A stretch of 64,000 bases of DNA, taken from Harmothoe impar (Eukaryota; Annelida; Polychaeta; Phyllodocida; Polynoidae). The number at the start of each line of letters is the position of its first letter. The first letter of the stretch is position 1. The translations under genes were made by a program, and so were the position numbers. Below, one piece after another: positions 54,201 through 64,000 of the stretch. The stretch covers positions 30,867,004 to 30,931,003 of the forward strand of contig OX381710.1 in assembly GCA_947462335.1 (NCBI GenBank). Direction: 5' to 3'. The notes beneath the pieces are model-generated. The model saw nothing but the letters and a program-made list of their open reading frames with translations. It did no database searches and was not told the origin of the DNA.

Positions 54201-56080
54201 AGAGCAATACATTGTGGTTAGGCCCCCAACTCCAGAGCAGTGCATCATGGGAGAATTTCTTATCAGCACCTTTGTTCAAGGTGTGAAAGGAGGGGATCAA
54301 CATGATAAGGAGGTTTAGCCCCCGACTACCTGAGGTACCAGGATGTGCTAGTCTCGTATAGTAAGGTATATTATTTTGGTCACTGCAGTGCTGTATTACA
54401 GACGACGCCGGATATTTGACCCTGGTGTCAAACATCTGGCGAAGTTTGCGGTATGGGTTAAGGTATGCAGAGGCCAATGCCCGGTGTCTGCACGTATCAC
54501 CCATAGAGGATGTTATCTACTTTCTAGAAAGTGAATGAAATGTTTTATCATGGACTTCCAATGCCCTTGGAAAATATAATATGAGATATTTGCCCGATCA
54601 AACCCAGTGGGCTTTAAAATGCATTATTTCATAGGGCAAATATGGAAATAAGGTGCCATCTCCTGAAGCTTCTCCCTCGATTTTAGGAAAATTAGGTGTT
54701 TGTCATTCATGATAGTAATCGCTTGTTATGATAAGGGGTATATTTATGTTTAAATTCCGTGGATAATGGGGTATCCATAAGGAGAACGCAGGCTACGTCC
54801 CTTTTCACTGCTGAGTACAGGGGCCGGATAATGAAGATAAGAATGGGCAACTAATTACTAGTTTAAATAGTAATACCAGTCAAGTCATTTATGAAAATTC
54901 CCAAATAAATGGTTCATTCCATATATTTCTGATGGTTGTAAGATTGATGAGTGTTATTCTTCAGGTCAATGCCTAAAATTTAGTTCATTTCTGAAGGATA
55001 TGGAAAAAATCCTCTAGAAGCAATCAGACCTTACAGGTAACTCATAGAAATCAGACCGGTTGAAAGTGGTGAATCTACCCTAAAATAGAAATTCACGCAT
55101 GGCGATAGTTGAGTGTGTATTTTGTATTATGATGGTATTAATGTGACTTCTTGTCCGGATCCCAGCAAATGGACCTTTGTTTGGTAAAGCAACAACTATA
55201 GGTTTTCAACACACATTGGTACAGCCAGGCTAGCAGGTTAAACAATTTTTAACCATGCTAACATTGCTCTAAAACAAAAGTGCTTAGATACTGTGCCATA
55301 TGAAGCGGCGTAATTATTCTCTTTGAGTAGGGTGCTATGTTGTTGGGTTGCTAAGGAGACCACTTGTCATGTTGATTAATAACCATGCAAGAGGATGTGG
55401 CCTTAGTCTAACAAAGTGGATGGACAACAATGACACTATTGATAACCGTAAAGGTATTGTTAGTGGCCGGAGGCTAGTTATCATGAAGTCAATGCCAAGG
55501 GCTTTAGGGGGAGCTTTATACTCCATTAGACTATGCCTTTCATAGGCGGTGGAGCAGCCCGGGAGCAACCCGAAAAGTGTGTTGGGATGGGGGGTTGTAG
55601 GTGAGAGGGGTTATGAAATTGGGGGGGGGGGGGGGTGATGCCGTGTTGCTTTATAGACAATACAAACTAGCAAAGCAACAGGGTTTATAATGATGTCAAT
55701 GCTGATCACGAGTCAAAGACGGCTGTGGCCAATCTCTCTCTCTCCCTCTCTCTCTCCCTCTCTCTCTCTCTCTCTTGTTCTTTTAACTTATGTCACTATA
55801 GTGATTAGGTGCTCAGTGGACCACATAAATACACATCACTGTATGCAATAATATTCATGGTCTTTCCACCCAACTGTGGTATAGGAGGCATAGTTATATT
55901 GCTGGTCATCATGCTACAAACATCTTACGGCCACAAATCTATTCAGGTTTCAGTAAACATATGGCTTTATGCAACAAAGATTATGTAGTGGTCTCATGGA
56001 CCAAATAAGGTTATAGATACATTTGTCTTTAGGCAACAAACCCTTTATTTGTAGGTAGTTTGGTTTGTAAGACCACTATT

Positions 56081-56444
56081 AGGCCACTCAAAAATATGAA
56101 ATGGTTTCTGATCACCGCGCGCATCATAGAACTCAGGTTTTGAGGAAAACTTTTCTCGATTCTTTTGTAATTTTTGATATAGAAAACATGATAAAGATGG
56201 ACAAATATTGGCATGTTTGGTATCAAATTATAGCTAGTACTGACAGTAATGCAGTAAGAAAGAGGAAAACTAACATTTTCCCTACTTTTAAAAATCAGTA
56301 AATCCTTAACTACTATAATGTGAAATTTGGTCACGAAAAACATCTATTTTCCTATACATATTTACCCGTGAGTAAAAAAAAGCCTCCCTCATCATATTTT
56401 TCATTCGTTGGTGATGAGAAATTCTTTTTTTTTTTGAGTGGCCT
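56081..56444. mobile_element. TIR element, AGGCCACTCAAAAA ends
   Basis: AGGCCACTCAAAAATATGAA (left) against AGGCCACTCAAAAAAAAAAA (right, reversed), then inverted TGATCACC and TCATCACC blocks. About 364 bp, AT-rich, noncoding. Confidence 0.7.
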
Positions 56445-57441
56445 TAAATAGGATCTGAGCAGCTAGCGAGGTTCCAGGCAGGGCCCCCGAAATGGGAAAA
56501 CCTGCCCGATGTGGGCTCAGATCAGTTTCAAAGTGAAATGTCCGATGTGGGCTCAGATTGGATTTAGATAAGCGAAAATGTATACTACATTATTAAAAAA
56601 AGAAACCCTCCAAAAAAGCCCCCTCATTAGGTTACTGTTCTTATGGCTCCCCATGTATATCTGACCAAGGCTGGCGTTGATTCACGTCCGCTGAGAAAAT
56701 TGAATACTTGGTATCTTTTTTCTTTTTCTTTTTCTTTTCTTTTTCTCCCAGCCCCTTAATTATTGCTTATGTACATGCATACAGTAGTAGGCACCCCACA
56801 TAGCTTAACTTTCAAACTTTGTCTAAGTTCTTGGCCCTCCAACACTAACCCTATGTCAGTGGCATTTTTGCTCACCAGATTCTTTTTCGGGAGGGAGGAG
56901 GGAGGGAGAAAATTATCAACTTTTCTCCAGGGCAAATCACCCCAGCTTCACTGTAACCTTTCTGCTCACTTCTATTGAGCTTAGCTGTGTGAGGTGCTAC
57001 ATTTTGATGACGATGAGTGCCCCCCCCCCACAATCATTCTTGGTATAGAATGTTCATTCCCTAATACATTAGGTGTGCAGTGGGATGTAGTTCTATTTCT
57101 AGCTGACCCCACAAGGCCACGTATACAACGCTCTAAATATCCTGGCCACCCTGATATGAAGATGGGACGGACACTAGTTACCAAGCACACTTGGTATAGG
57201 GTTCTACCATGACATTGTTAAGGGGTGGCACCACCTGCCGGCACACATCAGACCTAAATTGGCAAACAAGATAGCACTGGGCCTCTTTGTATTAGATGCC
57301 CCCCCCCCCCCCCCAAATGACTCCCGATGATGGGGGGGGGGGCAGATGGGGGGGGGGGTCCCCATGTCACGTGTCGATTTTAAGAAATGACCATGTCACA
57401 TGTCCCTTAGGAAAAAGTCATGTCACTAAGGGACTCATACA

Positions 57442-58283
57442 TACACTGTAAATAGTTACTGTTAGTTTACAGCACAATATACTGTAAATTTACATAACAT
57501 GTTGCTGTAGTCGGAAATACAGAACTATTTGCTGTATATTTACCGACTTCTGTGCTGTAAATCAAATTTACAGTAATGTTGCTGTAAATTTACAGCACAT
57601 GATCTGTATATTTCTGCCACATGGTGGCAGCACTATATCATTTTGTGTAACAATTCTTGTGAACACTGTATTTTGGGGGGTAAATAAAGCCCCTTGTCTG
57701 TGAAAACATAGTAAAATAAGAATGTGTGAGAGAAACTTCAGCAAGATATTGTATAAGGCATTTCAGCTTGCAGAAATGTGTTAAATAATGCAAATATCAG
57801 CAAAAGTATATAATAGATACCACATCTGTGGAAAAGTCAAATCCTTAACTGTCTGAACTGTGTAGTGCTGGTATCACATACAGTTTAGCTGGATAAGTAT
57901 TAAAACCATTACATTGTGTAATGTTTGTTATCCATAATGCAACTGAAGTAATGCAGGAAGGTTCTCTTCATGCATATCAATTGAGATCAATTGATAGTAA
58001 CAATAATTAATGATAAAAAACTCAACTTATGGCATTTACAGTACTTTCTGCTGTTAAATTACAGCATACAATATACTGTAAATTTACAGCAAAATGTGCT
58101 GGCAGTTTTGGTTCCAGTAGATTTTGCTGTAATTGAACAGAAGAATATACTGTAAAATTACAGCACATTCTTCTGTTTAAATTACAGCAAATGAGTTGCT
58201 GTAAATTCACAGCAAAATGTGCTGGAACCAAAACTGCCCGCACATTTTGCTGTAAATCTACAGTGGTTACTTCTAACAGTGTA
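57442..58283. mobile_element. Element rich in TGCTGTAAATTTACAGCA palindromes
   Basis: Ends TACACTGTAAATAGTTACTG and, reversed, TACACTGTTAGAAGTAACCA. GCTGTAAATTTACAGC-type self-complementary words occur many times near both ends, with an AT-rich core of about 400 bp. It appears to lie inside a second repeat whose ATGTCACATGTCGATTTTAA words flank it (57364-57425 and 58410-58522). Confidence 0.7.
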
Positions 58284-58718
58284 GGGGTCTTGGGGCCGCA
58301 GGCCCCAGGAAAATTTAGAAAAATTTACAACCTACAGGGACATAATCTGAAGAAAAAGTTGGGTAATCTACTGTACACCAAATGAGGGATTTTTTTCTTG
58401 ATGTCACTAAGCCCCATGTCACATGTCGATTTTAAGAAATGGCCATGTCACATGTCACTTTAATAGCAATGTCACATGTCGATTTTAAGAAATGGCCATG
58501 TCGCCATGTCGATTTTAGGGGTCCATACCCATGATGATCTTCTCCACATGCCTTGCGTATTGGTCTAACAATTAAACATGCATGCCTGCCTTACTCTTCA
58601 GGCTGTAGTGTAGGGGGTTGGTACAGAACTCCTCCATTGTATTGTGACCCGGCCGACTCCTTCCCCGCCCCCTTACTCACCCCAGCCACTGCTACTGTGT
58701 CCAAATGTCTACACATAT

Positions 58719-59245
58719 TACCTTAATTCGAATTTAGGTAATTGGAGGTGGCCACTTAGGATATTGACAACAAATAGAAGGGGGTTGATTTAGCCTACTT
58801 AGAAGCAAGTATATATATGAGTTATTACTGCACAAATATACTTATAGGAGATATACACTACCATAATATATAGGTATTGCATTTAGAGGCCAAATGGCAT
58901 GGTTTGTGTGTCACAGGCTTGGGAAGTTTTCACATATATTACCATAATTCAGTTTGCAATTAACATAGGGTATCACTATAATTCATTGTTAGGTATTACC
59001 ATAACTCTGGGATATATGTAACTTCTACTTTTATTTCATGGTGAATACGGCAATCCCATTGACTGAACCAAGGAAGGCCGTACTTAACCCCCCGTGAAAT
59101 AACCCTCGTCCGTATTTCACTGACTGTCTAATCATTAAAATTGTTAATATTGTTAATAAGTACATAAAATAAACACAAAGGAGCACTTGTAGAACTCTAC
59201 TCGTGCACCTTTGTCTATGTTTTACCTAAATTCGAATTAAGGTAC
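58719..59245. mobile_element. 527-bp element with palindromic TIRs
   Basis: ACCTTAATTCGAATTTAGGT at about 58721 and its exact inverse at about 59224-59244. Each end is itself close to a palindrome around TTCGAA. The interior is AT-rich with further ACCATAATTC words. It ends about 95 bp upstream of the candidate start codon at 59342. Confidence 0.8.
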
Positions 59246-59341
59246 TAGGTGTAGGCACAGTGTGTGTGGGACGATACTGTATTCTTGGTTGAGTGGGATG
59301 TAGCTGCAGGACACCAGTCAGTCTGAAGATAGACAGCCACC

Positions 59342-59439
59342 ATGAAGAATGTTATGAAGGGACTGGGACTTTCTGATGTCCATAGGGACAAGGAAAGTCC
59401 AGTGGTCAGGGCTAGCGCCATCTCTAAACTCACCCTGTG
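59342..59439 (+). CDS. Candidate first coding exon of an unidentified gene
   Basis: The ATG at 59342 lies in a near-perfect Kozak context (AGCCACCATGA). The frame runs 32 codons (starting MKNVMKGLGLSDVHR) to a consensus donor CCCTGTG|GTAAGT, leaving phase 2. The peptide is charged and looks like an ordinary protein amino terminus with no signal peptide. I do not recognise the family. No convincing second exon was found in the remaining 4.5 kb, which is filled with repeats, so the gene would continue outside the window. It is head-to-head with the channel gene about 5 kb away. A chance combination of good start and good donor is the alternative. Confidence 0.45.
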
Positions 59440-59826
59440 GTAAGTACAACTATACAATACCATAACATGCCTTCCTTGTGTACAGAGGTGTCACCTTATT
59501 TCACAAGTATTACCCGCAATAATGCATACGTAAGACTGCTACCTTAAAGGTGGTCGCCCCTTTTAGCGCGAGCTACTTATAGATGGTGATACCACCTCCC
59601 AACGATGGATCTAAACATAGCTCAACACCTTGGCGATCAACTATTCACTATTCACAACATTGGCCGAAATGCCTTGAACCAAATATTACCTAATACCAAC
59701 CTACATTTTGTAGCCTCTATCAGACACTAATAGGAACATGGGTTGTTAGTTAATATTATTACAATTTGAACCAATGTAGACCATTACAGCAATATTGCAA
59801 GTGGTTGGAGCGATGCATATAACTTG

Positions 59827-59892
59827 AATATTTATTTTATTTATTTATTTATTTATTTATTTATCTATTTATTTATTTATTTATTTGTTCAT

Positions 59893-59927
<35 letters not shown>

Positions 59928-59960
59928 TTCATTTATTTATTTATTTATTTATTCATTTAG
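59827..59960. repeat. (TTTA)n microsatellite
   Basis: About 33 tetranucleotide units with few interruptions. It produces a spurious Ile/Tyr/Leu/Phe open frame. Confidence 0.97.
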
Positions 59961-60659
59961 TGTTCCACCACCTAGTGAGAACGGTTCATGTTATTGCAAA
60001 TCAGTGCTCAAGGTGTACGCAAATTTTGGGCGATCACAATCAAATAATTTTATAATACATGGGTGAGAAAAGTAGCGATGAGGGGGGGGCGGGTTGTGGT
60101 TTCCCGTGTCTTCAGTCATGGGGACGATACATATGTGGTTATCGGTTCAGGCAAGTCAGTCGCCTCTTAAGGCTCCCTCATCAACACAAGATTGTGTTTT
60201 CAAGTCCAATCTATTCCATCTGTCAATTCACCTCCTTAGTTAAGATCGTTTTGTCCCCATGTCCCGACCTTTCACGCAGTTGGTTCATTTCCAGACGGTT
60301 TCATAACACCCTGTCTTTTTATACCTTAATTTATAGTTACAAGCACTGTAGTATTTATGTTTGCAGCATGTGGTGGAGTAGGAATCCTCTGGTCCTCCTT
60401 TAAATCCAGGTGTATGGGGGGGGGGGGGGGGTAAAGAATGAGCAGCTTAAATTCAGAGAGACCCAGATACGCACCAGTGCAGACATCCCCCGCCGAGATA
60501 TAATGTACTGGTTAATATATCATTATAGTTCTGTATACCAAGGACATCAGAATTAAAAATGAAACACCTTTTAAACTTTCAATCCTTCTTCTTATATAAG
60601 GTAGCGTTTGAGAAACATAATTCATATCTTTTGGAATTTTCCAACTATCTATCACAGAC

Positions 60660-60994
60660 CCTGAACCGTACTGAGAGAGGTGTTCCATTTTATACCTTGT
60701 AATAGGTATTTGCATCAAAGTAGGGTTGTTGATTCTCCGACCTGTAATTATTGTGATGAGATAGACGGTATTCAGCATTTCTTTTTGTATTGTCTGAAGG
60801 TAGGTAGGTTCTGGACTTCTATCAGTAATTGGTTATTTGGAACAGTTGGTATGGATTTGAAGATGGAAAGTGAAGCCGGTCACTTATTTAACAACCCAAG
60901 TAAAGGGAGACAGTTTCGGTTTGAGAATTATATTCTTCTTACCGTTTACACGACAAACGTGTGGTTTTGTTCACAACCACAGCATCAGACATTT
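60660..60994 (+). pseudogene. L1/Tx1-like LINE C-terminal relic
   Basis: The plus frame reads MFHFIPCNRYLHQSRVVDSP then CNYCDEIDGIQHFFLYC and FWTSISNWL, matching the relic at 37146-37373 (CLYCGQEDNIAHFLLYC, FFWHMVRKWM). Only the C-terminal end is present, on the opposite strand from that copy. Confidence 0.6.
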
Positions 60995-62191
60995 TAGACT
61001 TACATTAGTTCCTTCAGTGTATATGTGATGGAAAACCTCCGCAGAGTAGTAGAATATGGTGCGTAACCTCACTTATACTCCACCCTCTATCCTAGTAGAT
61101 CAAGAAAATGATATCATATTCATTGTTTGATAAGGCATTTACATGATTTTCGAAATTCATATTCATTCCACTAGGTCACTCCCCACAGGCTGTTCAAGAT
61201 CACCTGAAAGGTGTTTCACAAGGAATATAATTTATGGATTGATCTATTTTGCTTATGAGTGGTCTAAATAGAATGCAGAATACAATAATTCTTAGGAGAA
61301 CGGCAAGTGTTTCAAAAGGATTGATTTATGCTGTGGTTCAGAAATGAGTTACGATTGGTACCACATAATAGAATGGTCCTTTTGAAACACCCGTAATATT
61401 TATTCTATTTCTATTCTTACCCACCACTCTTACCCACTATAGAATACTCCATAATTTCAATTCACTGTCAAACTATCATGAGAAAATGGCAATAGAACAC
61501 TTATAACAGTTAGCACTTACCCCAAAAACGACGCATAATACTTATATGTCACCTTTATGTAGCCAGAGAGAAAAACATTAAAATTCCCATTTATAATGAA
61601 AATATCAAATATAGGAGATGGTAATACCTTCCCCTTTTTAGGCCTCTAGAAGCACTTACTTTGCATTCATAATTTCCTTATGTATGAGTGGTAACATCGA
61701 TCGTAAATATCACTCATAAGTTCTTGTGAAACACTTGCTCTAGTCCCTACTTATGAGAGATCATTAGACTTACGACCAGTGTGGTCATAAGTCAAATTTA
61801 CGAGTGGTGGAGCTTGTGAAACACTTTGAAAAAGATTGATCTATTACAGCCATTGTGAAACACCTTCCCGGTGGTCTGAGAGAGGACAATATTCCATATA
61901 ACCTACAGTAAGAACAATAGACTAAACACCCATGTGGAGTATGAAAGCGAGCACCATACTGGAGCACCACCTGCCAGGTGAACCGCATAGCATCTTGTAC
62001 TGTCCTCGGCACCGCAGGCCTAACCTCCACTACAAGACTGAAACTAGAATCACTGAGCATGACTATTCCTAATATATACTTCCATCTATGGTTCACCTTT
62101 CATGAACTCTATTTTAGGCAGGTCATTCGGTTTAGGCAGTTGTATGTCATTTCGATTTTGAATGTGAAAGTCGAATATACAGTTATCATAT

Positions 62192-62469
62192 ATGAGCAGG
62201 CAAGCAGAAAGGGGTACCCCTGCCTATAGGATCAAAATATATTATCATTTTTCTAATTATTCTAATCATGCTAATTAGATAGAGATATATTGGAAACTAT
62301 GAGACTTATAGCTTATTGGGGTTTTGGATAGGGCTATTCATATAGCCATTTTTCAAAAACTAGAAATGATTATCTGCTTGTAATATAATTATCACTAGAC
62401 AGCTTATGATATCAATTTTAAAGTTGACATTTTCGTTGGATATCCCTTTTCCCTTGCCTGTACACATAT
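62192..62469. mobile_element. Repeat family A, internally deleted copy 3
   Basis: GAGCAGGCAAGCAGAAAGG is joined directly to GGATCAAAATATATTATCAT and continues to CCCTTGCCTGTACACATA. The CTCF-like motif and about 330 bp are missing compared with copies 1 and 2. Confidence 0.85.
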
Positions 62470-62501
62470 ACAGTTTTACAGTTGGAGTTTAAGAGATAAA
62501 A

Positions 62502-63998
62502 GGTAGCAAAGGTATATCGACTACATCACATTATAGCAACCATGGTCATTGTAGGTAACGCATGCATTGGTTCAACAAATTACAATGATGGCCCACCCTT
62601 GGCAAGTACTCAGTTGAAATGTTATGTTGATCCAACATTGGAATTCTGATAATGGACCATTGCTGGGTTGACCACAGGCCCAGAGCTGGTCCATGCTTGC
62701 AGATGCTGATATTGACCCAGTGTTGGCCCAGTGTTCACATTTCAGGGCCATGATATTATTTCTGATGTTAGACCAACATCTATTATAATTACATTGGTCC
62801 AATATTGGATGTGCAATCTCCACCAGGGGGACTCAATGTTGCCTGAGGAGTTTCTGACAGCTTGGCTCCTACTTTGACATCATATTGGTTTATACATGTG
62901 ATCCCCCTCTATGCTTTACATGTCAAATTCAATATCTAAAAGTGGCATTTACTGCATGATACCACTTGGAATTTGCCAAAAGAAACTTGAAGACACCTCA
63001 TGTGTGGGTAATGAAGTTAGATAAGTCCTAGATCATAATAATACTGTTTGTATGATTTCTAACCATTTTAGGACAGCGATTAAGATGGATTGAAAAGACA
63101 GAAATGACTTTTCTAGACTGATGATACTTGGCAGTCATTTTTAAGCATACTTGCAAATTCAATTATACAAATAGAAATAGTATTGTTCAATATTAGTGGT
63201 TGTTGCAGTGGTCCTATATTGAAAATTATATGTTAGGGCGACATATGTAACCCATTTAGAGAAATGACCCCTTCAAGCGGGACGTTTTTAACTGGCCTTG
63301 GCCACCAGGGGGCCCAAGAATGGCTAAAGAGTGCCTAATTCAAGTAAAAATGCTTTAGGATAATCTTTTGTGTAGAATGCAATAGACTTATTAGAACTAT
63401 TTTATCGTTACTGCTAACATTTCATAAAACACTTTCTGGTAGCTATGGAAATGATTCCATAACACAAAATGGGAGATAATTGTGCTAATTTCTTAGAAAT
63501 CTTGCCGGTTACTCAAAACTGAAAACAGACATAAAAATTCCTTCTAGGACCAAATTTAGACTTGAAAATCTCATTTTATTTGGTTATTCATCTATAAAAC
63601 TGGTTTCTCATAATCATCACTATTTATTATGGGATACAATGCTTTTAGAGGTTATTTACCATTTCCAGTTTTTGATATGAACTACCGGTACCGGTAATCG
63701 TTGAAAAGCAATTCCCACAAAACTACCAGGAACCTTTTAGCTCATTATATCTCATTTGAAAGGGTCTGACCCCAACTTTAAATAATTATTCCTCCCCGGA
63801 TGGGTCTTTTCCCTAGCCTGGTCACATTTGTATTACAAGGTTGCCCTAGTGTTTAATTTCTAAACATGGTATAATATTAAAAGATTGAAATGTTGGCCCA
63901 ACCAGCGATGGGCCAACATTAAATTGCCAATTTTGGCCCATTTTTTAGACATGAATTGGCCCAATCATGTCCCAATAAAGCTATGTTACCTGGGCAGT
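62502..63998. mobile_element. Repeat family B, copy 2, split by an insertion
   Basis: From GGTAGCAAAGGTATA to TTACCTGGGCAGTTG it parallels 43700-44700 in block order (TGATGGCCCACCCTTGGCAA in both), except that 63250-63823 is inserted. It reaches the window end. Confidence 0.88.
63250..63823. mobile_element. Family A-related insertion inside family B copy 2
   Basis: The insert is flanked by ACATATGTA (63241-63249) and ACATTTGTA (63824-63832), a likely 9-bp target duplication with one mismatch. It carries CCACCAGGGGGCCC at 63302-63315 and ends TTTTCCCTAGCCTGGTC, like the TTTTCCCTTGCCTGTAC end of family A. Most of its body is strongly diverged from copies 1 and 2. Confidence 0.7.
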
Positions 63999-64000
63999 TG

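Larger units (their letters stand above)
54130..59341. other. Flank between two divergent starts
   Basis: No supported coding exon. It holds (CT)n at 55736-55775, long G or C runs near 55621, 57300 and 57335, a TIR element at 56081-56444 and nested inverted-repeat elements at 57360-58525 and 58719-59245. Overlapping open frames on both strands at 55335-55568 and 56981-57212 have no recognised domain. Confidence 0.55.

Noticed and set aside
54172..54504. 110-codon minus-strand frame upstream of the channel gene
   Set aside because: No domain and no splice link to the channel exons found; the region is better seen as promoter-proximal flank.
55335..55568. Overlapping long frames on both strands, 65 and 77 codons
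   Set aside because: No recognised domain, no repeat or splice evidence; length is within chance for this base composition.
58022..58385. Cys/Asn-rich frames on both strands
   Set aside because: Generated by the repeated TTACAGCA/TGCTGTAA palindromes of a TIR element.
59824..60066. 80-codon frame rich in Ile, Tyr, Leu and Phe
   Set aside because: Pure translation of the (TTTA)n microsatellite.

Overview
This is a window from an animal genome, not a bacterial one. It has about 37-40% GC by eye, GT-AG introns, short exons spread over tens of kilobases, degenerate LINE retrotransposons, tRNA-derived repeats and a very dense population of inverted-repeat (MITE/foldback) elements. The gene content is a FAM114A-type gene and an ENaC/ASIC-type channel joined to a C-type lectin domain. 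Together with the repeat landscape this points to a marine invertebrate, perhaps an invertebrate deuterostome such as amphioxus. That placement is an inference and is not proven by anything in the window.

Layout. Positions 1-19375 hold the 3' part of a plus-strand FAM114A (NOXP20-like) gene. I resolved eleven exons between 3275 and 19375, all with compatible phases. Its last intron (11688-19282) contains an SGNH-like ORF remnant, an array of about eleven small palindromes and a LINE with an uninterrupted endonuclease/reverse-transcriptase frame of about 967 codons. Positions 19376-25253 are gene-poor and separate two convergent genes. Positions 25254-54066 hold a minus-strand gene of 16 exons. 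By reading splice sites and phases I assemble it into one uninterrupted frame of about 796 residues: cytosolic HG motif, TM1, a polybasic (furin-like) exon, a six-cysteine C-type lectin domain, a Thr/Ala/Pro stalk, the ENaC/ASIC ectodomain and TM2 with a GxS selectivity filter. Its introns are full of LINE relics and inverted-repeat elements, including an inverted partial copy of one of its own exons. A probable promoter with a CACGTG box and a TGACGTCA box sits just upstream, near 54100. Positions 54130-59341 are a repeat-rich flank. At 59342 a Kozak-like ATG opens a short coding exon that ends at a strong GTAAGT donor on the plus strand. This is probably the first exon of an unidentified gene running out of the window. 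The last 4 kb are nested repeats.

The most interesting candidate is the lectin-bearing sodium channel. A C-type lectin domain and a mucin-like stalk sit inside the extracellular loop of an ENaC/ASIC subunit, right after possible furin sites, where vertebrate alpha and gamma ENaC carry a removable inhibitory tract. Other points of interest are a dispersed repeat carrying a CTCF-like motif, a filled/empty insertion-site pair, an exon fragment captured antisense inside a LINE relic, and the palindrome array upstream of the intact LINE frame.
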